64,000 nucleotides of DNA from Blasia pusilla (lineage: Eukaryota > Marchantiophyta > Marchantiopsida > Blasiales), in the NCBI GenBank assembly GCA_050084515.1, contig CM114274.1, forward strand, positions 42,656,001 to 42,720,000. Direction: 5' to 3'. A program made the translations under genes and the position numbers. Of this stretch, positions 49,520 through 60,985 are shown in pieces. The notes beneath the pieces are model-generated. The model ran no database searches and was not told the origin of the DNA. It worked only from the letters and a program-made list of their open reading frames with translations. Within the stretch, counting starts at the first letter, position 1. Each line of letters starts with the position of its first letter.

Positions 49520-50215
49520 CACCAACCCGACGGCTCCGACGGGTTGCACGCTTCTCACGGGTTGTAGGCATCCGTCCTCCTCGGGTTAAAAAGCTGAGCT
49601 ATCCTGGCAACCTGTTGGAGACCGAGAGGTTGCGCGCCTCCGCTGTCTTCGGGCTTAAACGCGAGGTACCCGCGCAACCCATTAGAGACCGGGGGGTTGC
49701 ACGTTTTGGGGTACCCTCGCAACTCGTCGGAGGCCGACGAGTTGCACACTTCCTTCATATAAGCGTTACAAGGCGAGACACTTGCGCAATCCGTCAGAGG
49801 CCGACAGTTGCACACTTCCCTCATCTTGGGGTAATAGGCGAGGTATGTGGGCAACCCGTCGATTACCGACACGTTGCACACTTTTCTATCCCTCGGGTAA
49901 CAATGCGACAACGCATAGTTCCGAGGAAACCCCTTGCAATCGGACGGGTCACAAGGTCTCTCCTGAGTTGGACAATCCTCTAACAGTCCCCAACGATTGG
50001 TTGCCTTAGCAAATGCAAGCGATGTCTCGTGTTAGATGCTAGCAAAATCGACTCAAAAGACCATTGGTCGGCGAGAAGGGGGTACCAACCCAACGGACTC
50101 CAACGGGTTCCAACTTGCATTGAGACACGAAAACAAAAAAAACGGAACTGGGTGCTTTGCAACCCATGTCTCTGATTCCCAAATTCTGCAACCCATTGGA
50201 CTCTGACAGGTTGCG
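49520..50215. repeat. Palindrome array between the divergent genes, copy 1
   Basis: Palindromes start near 49,524, 49,607, 49,674, 49,719, 49,786, 49,851, 50,087 and 50,191. Intervals of 67, 45, 67 and 65 in the middle show a 67-bp tandem unit with one 22-bp loss. The matching array in copy 2 is at 63,163-63,960. The array lies in the promoter region shared by the two divergent genes. Confidence 0.85.
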
Positions 50216-50317
50216 ATAGAATTGAATCCATCATGTGAAAAAATCTCACCTACCAAACTTCATCTTGTCAGTCAAATTCTGTCAGGAGAATCTGAGTCCC
50301 TATTCACTATCAATTAA

Positions 50318-50385
50318 ACATTTTCATTCTCATTCTCATTCTCAGACCCATTCCCATTCTTATCCTCATTCTTATTCTCAATCTC
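50318..50385 (+). repeat. Short TTCTCA-type repeat upstream of the transposase-like gene
   Basis: CATTCTCATTCTCATTCTCA and variants form a pyrimidine-rich tract just before the ATG at 50,408. It may be part of the 5' leader. Confidence 0.7.
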
Positions 50386-50407
50386 CTCCCGGTGGAATCT
50401 TCTGGGA

Positions 50408-52430
50408 ATGGATAATTATGTGAAGCTCACTTGTGGCAGTCATCTAGCGGCCCTTCCTCAATCGGAAATCGTTCGACCACAAGCTCGTGAGTCTTTCATA
50501 CCAGTGGATGAAAATTTTCTCTCAGTTTGATTTCTTCTCCAAATTGGAACCATCTTTGTGTCCAAGGATGTTAGGGTGGACGGTACGGAGGACATAATAG
50601 ATGAGACGGTCCAGCCAGTGATTGCAGACCGTAAAGTATGGAATCTCCTACCTCTAGCAAATGGTCAATACAGAGTTTACGGCTTGCCCCTGAATTCCTC
50701 TGTTTCCCAAGTAGACGGTCGAGAATTTCCTAGTGCACCGAGCTCTATGTTTGCAACTCCTAGCTCAGTAGATCCGGCATCGACTCCAACTTCACACCTT
50801 CATAACAATGTTGTACTTCTTGAAGACATTCCGGATGTCATCAACCTCAGTGGATCTGTCGGACACCAACCGGGCCCTCTGTCCGCCTACTCGTTCCTCT
50901 TGCGAGTATCAAGCAATAGTTTGCTATCGTCTCCCGCCTTGAAAATGTTCAAGCACATTCTTGTCGACAAGCTTCCGCCCACGTATGATGGTAATTGCAT
51001 TTTTGAGTTGCCTCCACTTGCTGCTCCTTGTCAAAAGAAAGATGGAGGACGCTTGAAGGATATGGACAGAAAGTCTAATTATCATCGATGGTGCAAGCTT
51101 CAATGGACTAGTGCTTCAATTCCAAATGGTCCTTGGATTGTCTCCCGCCGCCAATGCGTTGGAGCCTTGGAGTGTAGAAGTCCAGCATGCCCGTATCTAG
51201 AGCGCAACAGGCGAGTCAATATGTCGCAATTTACCCCCAAGAATGCAGAAACTCCATATGAGGTTGGTGCCACCATACCGCCGGGAGGCCATCGATGTCC
51301 TTATTGTCAGGCATCCCCTTTCTGCGTTGGAGCGTGTCCTGCATACATATTTTTCATTGTCCACAACTTGGGTTCCATGTCAGAGTACACAAGGCTGGCA
51401 GTTCATGTTGGCTTCCACACTCATCCTGTGACCGATACGATGCAAAGACACATCAAGGAGGATGTGGCGAAGAAAGTGGCCGAGGTCTACAAAAACTCTC
51501 CGAGATCAAAGGTCGGAGTGATCAAGTTAACAACAACATCACAAATTTGTGAACAATTGCTTGGAATCCCCAGACAAGGCGAGATCACGGCTGCTGAGGA
51601 GAAACAATTGTGGGAAAATATCGCATTTCTCGCTAATCCTAAATGCTTATGGAATTTGCTACGTCAAATTTGGGTACTAGATGGAAAGACGGCCGGAATT
51701 GATGCCATTGCTAGAATCAAGCCCAACTCCAGATTTCCATTCATTGAGAGATGGAAGTTCATGGGCCAGGGAGGCAAAGGATCCAGGGCCTATGTCTTCC
51801 AAATGTCAACGACAGCTCTATCAAGTGGCCTCGATCTTATAGATCGAATGAGGGAAAGGGAAGATCTTTACGGCAGCTAGATAAGCTTTGATATTTGCTA
51901 CAGAGTGCTGAACAGATGGTTGACAATGGGTGCTCACGTTTTTTGACTATGTGGAGAAGGGACTCAAAACTATATTTGTATGTGAAGTAAAAGCAAAAGA
52001 CGTTGGTAGTTTGAAGATGTGCTGGTTACTCTTATTGGAGGTGGTGAAGGAAAACAAAAGGCCATCTCCGGAAATTTATGGGTTCATGGCGGACAATACA
52101 TAACCTGGGTGGATTGCTTTCAGGGAAGTGTTCTGGGGTGGAGAGGTTCAACCGGAGAGGGAAAGGTTGGATGCTTTCCATTGGCAACAGTCTGTGACCC
52201 GGTACACCAAATCTTGCATCAAGGAGAATAAGAGGACAGAGCATGTCACTCTACTCCAACGTTGCAAGGACAGCAAAACCTTGAAACAGGCCATGGAATG
52301 CCAAGAAGAACTTCATGGGTGGTGGAGGAAACATGCGATTGAGGGGAAGTACAAAGAGTTGTGCTCTTGGCTGACTTGGTGGACTGTACAAATGAGACAA
52401 TAGGGAAACTTCATGCGGGAGGTGAGTTCA
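50408..52430 (+). pseudogene. Transposase-like gene of copy 1 (Cys/His cluster plus RNase-H-like core), broken
   Basis: Starting at ATG 50,408 (MDNYVKLTCGSHLAALPQSE), the frame meets a TGA near 50,528 and then runs open for about 440 codons to 51,880. Residues encoded at 51,158-51,430 form a Cys/His cluster: CVGALECRSPACPYLERN, then CPYCQASPFCVGACP, then HVGFHTHPV, a zinc-finger pattern of the HxH-ending type seen in Mutator-like transposases. After a helical part and FQMSTTALSSGLDLIDRM, the reading continues in shifted frames: LNRWLTMGAHVF, YGFMADN (about 52,076-52,096, a candidate catalytic Asp), FHWQQSVTRYTKS, LQRCKDSKTLKQAMECQEEL and WLTWWTVQMRQ. This order of a zinc cluster, a D-containing RNase-H-like strand and a helical tail suggests a DDE-type transposase. 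At least three frame breaks make it inactive. Confidence 0.55.
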
Positions 52431-52519
52431 CTAATTTGTCTCATCGAGCTCACGCTGAAATTTTTTTGAAGAGTTGCAGCTAAAGTCGAGAAGTGTGGGC
52501 ACTATAGGGATTTCAAACC

Positions 52520-52862
52520 GAAAAAACCAACCAACTTGTCGGATGCGACAGGTTGCCTGAGTGTTCAACCGGTCACTAACCGACGGGTTGCTTGAGTGTG
52601 TAACCAGTCAGAAATTGACGCGTTGCAAGTCGCATCGCCAAATTTACTTGCAACCCGTCAGAATCCGATGGGTTGCTTGGGTGTGCAACTTGTCGGTAAA
52701 GGATGGGTTGCAAGTCACATGGCCAAATTTACTTGCAACCCGTCGGAATCGGACGGGTTGCACTAGGTGGTTCCTGGGTGTTGCAACACGTCAGGAACCG
52801 ATAGGTCGTAGAGTCGTTTATGGGATGCCTCGGCCTTGCAACCCGTCTGGTTTCGACAGGTA
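52520..52862. repeat. Subterminal palindrome cluster at the right end of copy 1
   Basis: Eight palindromes lie within about 340 bp, starting near 52,526, 52,564, 52,602, 52,650, 52,685, 52,735, 52,783 and 52,838. The last two fall inside or at the edge of the terminal inverted repeat. The spacing is irregular (35-55 bp). Confidence 0.85.
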
Positions 52863-53001
52863 GCTTATTTCTTTGACTTCTGAGCTATTTTTGTTCCCTT
52901 CTCACATTGGGGTCGTTGCAGGGATTGAACATTCATGAAAATGCCCTCTGCCCCAACACAAGTGGAGCAGATAGTGTTCATTCCTCTTGGAGGTCGTCAC
53001 A
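52804..53001. repeat. Right terminal inverted repeat of copy 1
   Basis: The outer end reads GAGGTCGTCACA. It is the inverted counterpart of 42,041-42,238. Confidence 0.92.
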
Positions 53002-54337
53002 TGTAATGTATAAGAGTTTCAATTTTTCAGTCGTTTACTGAGTTCGATCCCCAAGAGGATCATTGTTTGATGAAAAGAGAGTTCCAAATTACAATTCTCT
53101 TGTAATAGTTGTATTTAGGTGTGAATAATTTATATTCAATGTCTTATTAATATCTTCGGATCTCTCTTAGTACCAAGGTTTATTTTCTCAATTCTCTCTA
53201 GTAGAGTTGAGAGCACGCTCAAGTAGATTTCCTCTTGACATCAAGAAACCTCACAGAGATCTCAACAAGAAAGCTGGCTTCTCCTACTATCAGAACTCAA
53301 TCCGTCTCGACAGGCTACTCTCTGTCAAACAGATTTCCTACGACTCCATGTTGATTATTCCATTGATGAGAAAGGTTTGCCTGATTCACTCTTCACTCTA
53401 CAGACCCAAAAAGAATACTCAGACATAAGCATCGCACATCAGAATGACGGAATGAGTACTTTACTACTCCATCAAGAATGAGAAAGCTTCAAAGTGTTAT
53501 ACAAGCTCGAAAGGGTACTACTCCCTTGCTCAGACCATTCCTACAGCATGAGGACTTCATAAGAGAATGATCATGATAGCTACTTTCATATTTCTTAAAT
53601 ACTCTCTGAAGTAGGAGTGTTCCAAAGATTCGAAGCGTTCTTGATGAAGGTGGTGTCTCTTCAACATTTGTAACTACCTAGATCTATGGTGCTCTTCTCC
53701 TTTCCTAAGATCCCTATGAATCCGCAGAACAAAATTGTCTTAACTACCTATTTGATACAAAGAGTTGCGCCTTTTCCTATTCTAACTTTTCTAACTATGT
53801 GTCGCTTGAAATCACTGTCAGTCTTAGTTTCGCTTCGCTGCTAAGTCTGGACCTCTTTTGCTTCGCTTGAGGATGAAGCTCTTTCTCTTGATCTGAAGAC
53901 AAAGCGCTCCATTCTTCGCTCTTATTCTAGGGGCTTCGTTCTTTGTGCTTCGTGCTTTGTTCAAGAGCGAAGTACTTCTTTCTCTTCTTCTTCTTCATGC
54001 TTCGTTCAGGAGCGAAGCACTTCATAGACAAGTTCTTAATAGAGCTTCGTTGTCTTTTCGAAGCTTCTTGATGGGTCTCTAGACTTTGTTATTGTATTCT
54101 CCTCTCCTCTCAGACAAATCCTTGATTTTCTATCTCTTTGCCTTGTCCTTGGAGCTTTATGATTCACTTTAATCTTACTCATTCTTCTCCATAATAATAT
54201 ATAATAATAACCATAATATCAAAATCATAGTGTATATACAAGTCTTCTTTGAATAAAAAGATGTAATTCTCCAAAAGTACAAAATTGTGGGTATCACATA
54301 CCCCCTCCCTCAAATGTGAGCCGCTTGGGTGAACACT
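53002..54337. other. No gene seen; contains a CTTCG-rich stretch
   Basis: 53,840-54,070 is rich in GCTTCG and CGAAGC words, including GCTTCGTTCAGGAGCGAAGC (a small inverted repeat). 53,040-53,260 has T-rich LTR-like sequence. Nothing codes convincingly. Confidence 0.45.
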
Positions 54338-56186
54338 TCATGAGGTTTCTTCTAATTCCATAAAAGTATCATCTAAACTATCAAACTCAGCTGTAGGCGT
54401 AAAACAACCATGAATAGTGGAAGGTTTTTTGATAATGTTGGGCATGTGATTTCGCATCTTCTCTCGCCATTTGTTAACAACTAGTGAAGTTCCTAATACT
54501 TCAATGTGGACTAAGACACCAGATGGAGTAAATAGTGGAAGTTCTTCAAGAGTAATCGAGAGGTTGGGAACAACTTCCGGGAGAGACTTTGTATGGTTGT
54601 CAAATTGGTGCTTCCAATGTTTGTTGACATAGGCGATCTCCTCGCTCATTTGATGATCAAAACTCTTGCCTGCTTCGTCGACCAACTCCTTGACATCTTC
54701 TGGGTCTAACCGCACTTCGTTGAGCAGCTTCTGTTCTGCCTCCAAGACAGCGATCCTACCTGTAACTTCCGACCACTATGCCACTAAGTCTTTGTTTCTT
54801 GATGTTCTTGAAGAAACTTTGAAGACTGAGCATGATATGTGGCCAATTTCTTGAATTTGTGGCTCATACGATGCACTTGGTGTCGGTATTGTTGAATCAG
54901 TTGCGAAGCTTTTTTGACCTGCGAAGCTAATTGATCAGCCCCACACTCTATGTTAATCGCCAAGCTCTCCCATTGGCGTGCGTTCCGTGCTTCGTACTGA
55001 CTCTAGACCAAGTCGCTTTGAACTTTTCAAAGCGTCGTCTTAGTGTCTTCGAGTTCTTGATCCCGTAGCTGAAGGTTTGTTTCAACCACTTTGTGATGTG
55101 CTTTGTTTTCTAACAAAGCTTGGGCCCTAAAGTTGAGGTCATCAAGCGCTTGTAAATACTGGTCCACCGCCGTTGTGTCTTCCAGGTGGAGAACTTTTTG
55201 TAGTTGATATATGACCGGGATAGCCAGATTCAGAAACCACACCATGTCGTTGGCTATCTAGGACATGAGACAAAGAGGAGGACGGTGATCGCTAGCACGA
55301 GGCGTCTCGTTGGAGTCCTCCTAGGTTGCGGGCTCTGTTTCAGAGGGTGTTTCAAAATTGACTCTGCCGCGCTTTGGTCTTGAAAATTCGGTGAACTCCC
55401 CATCCTTCTGTGAAGCCGAATTTTATGGATGTTGCTTTGGGGCTGCTTCGCGCGGCGGGGTGACTTCGCGGCTTCCACTAGTAACCGTTCCGCTCTTTCT
55501 TGGTAAGCGGACAGGAGTAACTTGTGACCAATCCAGCGCCTTATTGGCCGTCAATTCCTACTTATGAATATACACATGGATTAAAAAAGGAGACAGGAAG
55601 GACTTCGTGCTCGGATAAAGCGCTTCTAGTATTGCGCGTACGTGCCCGTCCACAAAAGAAGCAAAGTCGACTCCAGGTGCTTTGGGGTCCAGGTGCTGAT
55701 TCCAAAGGATATAGCACATCTTGACGAGCTTATTTTTCAGATAGTAAGACATTCAGGATAAAACAAAGTCATCAAATGCTTGCAAAACTATCCAAACAAT
55801 GGCAGAGACAGTGAAGTAGCCTTGTAGCTGTTCCTGCCAAGGCGATCAGACATTACACAACCGAGTGCCAACAAATCTTCATGCTTTACCAGCAATTTGG
55901 TGTCCTAGTTGTACTCCGGAGTGGCCGGGAGCATATAAGTTGATCGCCAGTCATCCTGCGTCCATTTTTGTGGCTGAGCTCGATACTGAAGACCCCTTCT
56001 TCGAAACTTGGCTGCTGTAGTCGAGGAACGAAGCTCCTCGAGGAGTTCCCCAGACATCAAGGTCCAGTTTGCTTGAAAGAAAGTCGTCAAAGATCGCTCC
56101 TCAAGCGCTTCGACTAACTGTGGTGACAGCTTGACCAGGGGCATGGCCGCACTCTGCAGAATGGGCGTAGAGTCTTCATGAGGCAT
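54338..56186 (-). pseudogene. Decayed minus-strand gene of unknown family, possibly gag-like
   Basis: Consecutive minus-strand pieces join in order. 56,186-55,905 has MPHEDSTPILQSAAMPLVKL, KLSPQLVEALEERSLTTFFQ and QPQKWTQDDWRSTYMLPATP. 55,860-55,560 has SDRLGRNSYKATSLSLPLFG, a shifted CKHLMTLFYPECLTI and DFASFVDGHVRAILEALYPS. 55,500-55,260 has a basic, Ser/Pro-rich tail. 55,245-55,027 has a coiled-coil VDQYLQALDDLNFRAQALLE. 54,745-54,338 is a 135-residue open piece with IAYVNKHWKHQFDNHTKSLP. Stops and shifts are frequent. I recognise no named family; the architecture of an N-terminal globular part and a long coiled-coil would suit a gag-like structural protein. Confidence 0.45.
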
Positions 56187-57164
56187 GCTGGCAGGTCAAT
56201 CTTGGTGAACGCCCCGTTTTGGTCTGCTACGCAACTTTGTGGTGACTCCGTCCATGAAAATACCCGCCCGGTTAAGTAGGGACGCTTATATAGTCCCGAC
56301 ATTATGCGGGTTCTTAGGGGGGCTGGTATTCTGGCAGGAGAGAGTAAGAGAGGAGAGGAAGAGAGGAGAGTCTCTCTTAAAAAAAAAGGGCCAAATCTGC
56401 CTCCTCTCTTCAAAACTTTTTGACATATTTGAAATTTTTTTTTGCTTTCAAATTCATGAAATCTTTAGAAGAGAGTACGTAGTGGTCCACATTCGGGCCT
56501 AAAGAAACCTCCTTTTTCCAGGGGGCGAAAAAAAAGTAGATATCATAAGACCACTACAAACATTTTTCCATCACTCTCCATGTGAGCCTAAGTTTCTTAA
56601 CATTGCTTGTCTCGGTCTACAATAAGCAGTGCCCATGGGTATTTTTGTTGGAGGACCACCCGGATGCGCATCGGTACGATGCCAACCTCTCTTTTTGCAA
56701 GGATTGTTACCTGCATCATGGCCTCCCCTGAATTGCCTCATAACCAACTTTCTCTTGGTTATGAGTGGTGTCTACTCAAGACCAACTTTGTGAAATGTGA
56801 AAACATGAGACGATAATTGAACCAAAAGATTGTTAGCTGTCTAGAGTAAGGAGGAACTGATGTCCCTTCATTCAGATCCTAAACCTGAGAAACTGAAAAG
56901 CTGCACACCTCCCAACCCGTCGGAATTTTACAGGTTGCAACTCTTGCAACCCATCGGAATCAGATGGCTTGCATCCCTTGCAAGCAAGCTCACCATAAGA
57001 AAGGAAAGATTTTGAGAAGTGATTCCCTTCCACCCTGCACCCACAAAAATCCAACAGGTTGGGAATCCGAAATGGCAATCCGACAAGTAGTAGGAATCCT
57101 GCACATCTTAGACAAGAAAAGAAGCCTACACCTGGTCTGACGAATCTAGGGGAACGAGCCAAAA

Positions 57165-58140
57165 GTGATCACTCAAGCAGCCAACCTGTCAGAATCCGAC
57201 AGCTTGCCTGGAAATGGTTAAAAAGTTGCAGTGGGCAAAAAGTGAAAAGTTGCAACCCGTCGAAATCATACGGGTTGCAAAATTGTAATTCTGAGTAGCT
57301 AAAAGAACACAATCCACAAGTCCAAAAAAAACATTCAGCAAAATTTTACAAACACCATTATCGGTTGAAAAAATCTCGTCCTTTATTACCTTTGAAGGAA
57401 CCTCGGAAATGTACATTTGATCTAGTCTATGATTTCTTCAGCCTCGTCATCTACAAATTTACTCCTAACTCTCCTAGGTTCTTGTACAAAAGGAATGTCC
57501 TGGGATACAAGTGGCTCCTCTGGCCGATTGTAGACGGGGATCGAAAATGTTGGCGAATTCGAGAGCCTTGGCCCCCCCTATGTACACCATAACGGTCCCA
57601 TGTAACCTGATTTGAGTCCCACCGCCTTCCTCGGAAGTATATCTTGTACGCTCTGCAATGTGACACCCATCAAGTATCAATATGTGCTCCGTCCTTGGAA
57701 ATACCATGATGGCAATCCCACAAGTAGTAGGAATCCAACACGTCTGAGAGAAGAGAAGAAGCCTACGCCTTGTTTGACGTTACTAGGGGAAAGTGCCAAA
57801 GTGAAGAAGCCCGCCAGACTGCCTCTTAAGTTGGACCAACAGGGAAAGAGTCCGATCACTCACGCAGCCAACTTGTCGGAATCCGATAGGTTGCCTGGAA
57901 GTGGTTAAAAAGGTGCAGTGATCAAAAAGTGAAAAGTTGCAAGCCGTGGAAATCCGACGGGTTGCAAAATAGAAGTCCTCGGAGTACATAGACGATCACA
58001 TTCGAAAAGACATAAAAAATATTCAGCAAACTTTTAGAAACACCACCATCGTTCAAAAAAATCTTGTCCTTTATTACATCCGAAAGAAGCTCGGAACTGT
58101 ACATTTGATCTATTCTATGAAATCTTTTGCCTCGTCATCA
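57165..58140. repeat. Tandem duplication of about 0.69 kb in copy 2
   Basis: 57,168 onward (GATCACTCAAGCAGCCAACC) and 57,855 onward (GATCACTCACGCAGCCAACT) are direct copies with a period of about 687 bp. They correspond to the duplication in copy 1 at 43,361-44,420. Confidence 0.75.
57411..57700 (-). pseudogene. Extra 3' coding segment, copy 2
   Basis: The minus strand encodes GRRWDSNQVTWDRYGVHRGG, a G-run frame slip near 57,575, then SIPVYNRPEEPLVSQDIPFV, QEPRRVRSKFVDDEAEEIID and a stop. The final 40 residues are open here, whereas copy 1 has a TAG in them. Function unknown. Confidence 0.5.
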
Positions 58141-58695
58141 AATAAATCCCTACTCCACACGCTGCAGTCAAGCTGGGTCCTTGAGTTCTTTGAACTCAAG
58201 GAGAGCTCTTGCAAAATTACTTTCGGCCTTGCCCTCCCGATTTTCGGAATCGTTGGAAGTGACGATGGTGTCACTACCAATGGTGGGTCTGGAAGCGGAG
58301 CTCTCGGCTTCGGTGGAGAGTTGTACGCCCCAACTAGCCTGTCGTAATCTTCCTTTGCCTCCTTGCAAAGGTCAAACAGTTCCTGCCTTCCCTCGAGGCA
58401 GAGAATATTCTTGCCACTCTGCCATGCGCCTTTGATGCTTGCCCCAGAAAGTCCCACTAAGTCGAACACCAAGTCACCCGGCCTTGAGTAGAGCTCGATG
58501 AGCGCTTACATCAAGGCTGGCGACTTTTCCCTTCCTCCAAGTAGTGGAGTACCGTCTTGCATGAAAATTCGGGGGGGAATTGTAAAAACTATCTAAGTTG
58601 TACCCATCGGAGCATGGATCCACAGGATCCTGGATCTTAAACACCTGGAAGTTGTGCTCGGGCTGAATGAAGCAGTAAACATAGGAGTGGTCCAT
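58110..58695 (-). pseudogene. Methyltransferase motif I exon, copy 2
   Basis: Minus-strand exon after acceptor TTTACAG (58,702-58,696). It reads MDHSYVYCFIQPEHNFQVFK, then after a shift near 58,500 ELYSRPGDLVFDLVGLSGAS (to about 58,438), IKGAWQSGKNILCLEGRQEL and FDLCKEAKEDYDRLVGAYNS. A Pro-rich stretch and a tail ending FDDEAKDFIE follow. SRPGDLVFD-L-V-G-L-S-G-A-S with the later Glu matches methyltransferase motif I apart from loss of the central Gly. Unlike copy 1 there is no stop in this motif. Motif I lies after motif IV, as in beta-class DNA amino-methyltransferases. Confidence 0.62.
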
Positions 58696-58957
58696 CTGTA
58701 AAGAAGCACGTTGGAAAAAATTTCAGCAACTTGGCCACTGGTCTACTCTCAGTATGGTGACATAATGTGCAACACGTCACCAAAGAACTTCGCTTAACCC
58801 TAGAGAACTTCTTTATAATACTAACATTGGAGCAACCTGTCGGAGTCCGACGGGTTGTTTTTGTCCATGACCAACCCGTCGGAAGGCGACGGGTTGCTCA
58901 CGGAAAAAAACAACACGTCGGAGAAATACAATCTGGAGACAGGAATAGAGCCTTTCC

Positions 58958-60985
58958 CGAATTTGACTCGTTGCGGATCGGAGTGGATACTCGTTCTTGA
59001 TGATCCACGATTGCGCCGTCCTCCACTTCAGCGACCTCTTGACGCACTGGAGGTTGAAAAGCTCGTCCTCGCTCCCTCCAGTCAAAACTAAGAAGCAGCC
59101 CCTGTCACTCAGATAAGCGTCTGCAAAGGAAAACAGGAGCGCAATCTGGTCATAAGAAAGGGGAACATTCCACTCTGGGACCCCGTCGGACGGATTCTCG
59201 TCCCACAATCGCAACACCGAGGGCAAATCAGCGATCAATAGATCCACCGCCACCTCTTCGACCACTCCATTGACCGTCCAGGGAGCGTGCCCATTTCGTT
59301 GAAGCTTTCGTCCCAGCGTTGTCAATTTGTCGATGGCGGGTGTCGACGCTTGAGAACTGAAACTTTTCAGCTCATCCAGTAAATTCGTGAACTGAAGGAT
59401 GACGCTTGTCCGGGTCGCTGTTTCTCTATGTCTTCCCAAGGATGATGGACTGTATTCTGCTTGGGACAACCCTGGCGCCTCTCGCTTCCGCTTCTCCCGA
59501 GTCTGCGGTCGGCTTGTTGGGGTCTCTATGACCTGAGACTCTGGTGGGGTTTTTTTTGCGGAGGACCTGGTACAACCCTCTCTCCCCACTTGCCCAGACG
59601 ATTCTAGCTCTGGACTTGAATCTTCAGCCTCTCTTTGGGAAGACTCGGCCTCGGAATTCTTCGATCCCCTCGCCTTGCCTTTGAGACCCGCCGTAGATTT
59701 GTCTTTGGCTGTGTGGACCTTGGAAGCCAACTCCGTTGTCTCGAGGGCTTGCTCTTCTGCATCTCCTTCAAAAAAGTCTTCAGGCTGCACAAAATTGGGG
59801 ATGTCGTCCCGTCCTGCGGCCACTGCATCATAAAGCACGCGTAAATCTTTCTCGGTAATGTCCTCAAGGTCGTTGAAGTCCAGCCAAATCGGGCAATTCT
59901 CCACCTCCCAATCGGACATGCGCTAAGCCATCTTCGTGTCGTACATGGAGAACGTCTCTCCATCAAGCGGAGAACCCCACAATTTGCAGGCTGCCGGTAT
60001 TTTTCCCCAGGTACTTGCATTCTTACAATGGACGAGGTACCTGAAAACCATACATTGGGCAGCTCTTAGTCGAACTGCATCGGCCGCCTGCTCCTAAAAA
60101 TCTCGCTTCTTCTTTGCAAAATCCCTTTTTTTCCCCTCAATTTCTTCGTCAAGGTCTGCCTGAGGGAGGATGCAATCCTTGAACATCGTCTTGAAACCTG
60201 GGTTTTTGATGGGCTTGTCCCGGATGTCATCGAGCCAAAGTTTGAAATCTACAGCACTCTCTAGGTTTGCTTCCTCCGGTAGTGGCTCTATTCTTTTCAG
60301 CTCTGCTTGGAGACCGTCCATCATGGACTTCCCGATAAGCCGCAACGCGTCCCAGAATGACCATTCGCGGAGCTAGTTGGGAGATCACTAGATCAGAGAC
60401 ACCCGGAGGATGGTGTGCCGCCCTCTTTGGGGCCTCTGTGCCCTCGAGACTGATTTTCATCAGTTGGATTCTCCTAAATTTGCTTATTCCAGACAAGGCA
60501 AATCGATGCACGCGATCGAGAGACACTTTCTCCCCAATCCGACCTTGCGGATCTTCATCCCTTTTCCGCTAGCGCTTGATTGTCGCCTTCAGCTCCTTGT
60601 AAAAATCCGGACCAAGTTCGGGGTTGAGAATGGTGATGTAGCCCTGCATCTTGCTTTCCGTGTACTTCGTAGTTGCAGATACTATAGCTTGGATGAATTT
60701 TGCACGCTCGATTACCACGAGATACTTTCTCCCCGCTCGGCTCAATGCAGCGCTCTTCTTGGCGGCCTGTATCTTCGACCAGCAAAGGATTGTGACGGCT
60801 GCGTCTTGGGAAATAAATTTATTTGCCCAAGTCTTCGTTTTGATTTGTGCACCCTTTGCTAGCATCTCATTTACCAAGGCGTTGCCCAAGAACCCCTTGT
60901 ACTCTGCCGGGTGCGTCGTTAGCACTTTCTTCACTCGATCGCAATCTTGGATCAAGTGGTGGGTGACATTTCCCTCCGATACAAT
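58958..60985 (-). pseudogene. Middle and motif IV exon of the ParB/methyltransferase gene, copy 2
   Basis: This long minus-strand exon begins IVSEGNVTHHLIQDCDRVKK and continues VLTTHPAEYKGFLGNALVNE and KTWANKFISQDAAVTILCWS, to a stop near 60,570. After further shifts it gives FKLWLDDIRDKPIKNPGFKT and ADLDEEIEGKKRDFAKKKRD. The reading is then continuous through HCKNASTWGKIPAACKLWGS into NCPIWLDFNDLEDITEKDLR and DDIPNFVQPEDFFEGDAEEQ. The end carries VEEVAVDLLIADLPSVLRLW, ALLFSFADAYLSDRGCFLVL and SLKWRTAQSWIIKNEYPLRS. IADLPS stands where a catalytic DPP(Y/W) would be; in copy 1 it is ADFPPR. The two differ, so both probably derive from an active ancestral motif. Confidence 0.62.

Larger units (their letters stand above)
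42041..53001 (-). mobile_element. Large DNA transposon (copy 1, 11 kb) with 198-bp terminal inverted repeats
   Basis: Ends at 42,041-42,238 and 52,804-53,001 are reverse complements of each other over 198 bp. Inside are a plus-strand transposase-like gene (50,408-52,430), a divergent minus-strand ParB-like/methyltransferase gene (44,428-49,445), a further 3' segment on the minus strand and some 35 copies of a 27-bp palindrome. From 42,252 rightward it matches copy 2 (56,320-64,000). No target duplication was recognised, so the superfamily stays open; the Cys/His-rich transposase suggests a Mutator-like relative. All genes are broken. Confidence 0.8.

Noticed and set aside
42041-53001. Target site duplication for the large transposon
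   Set aside because: Flanks TGGCATGTT and TGTAATGTA share only a few bases; no convincing duplication of any usual length.
53060-53080. tRNA gene suggested by GTTCGATCC
   Set aside because: Only the T-loop-like words are present; no cloverleaf arms could be placed around them.
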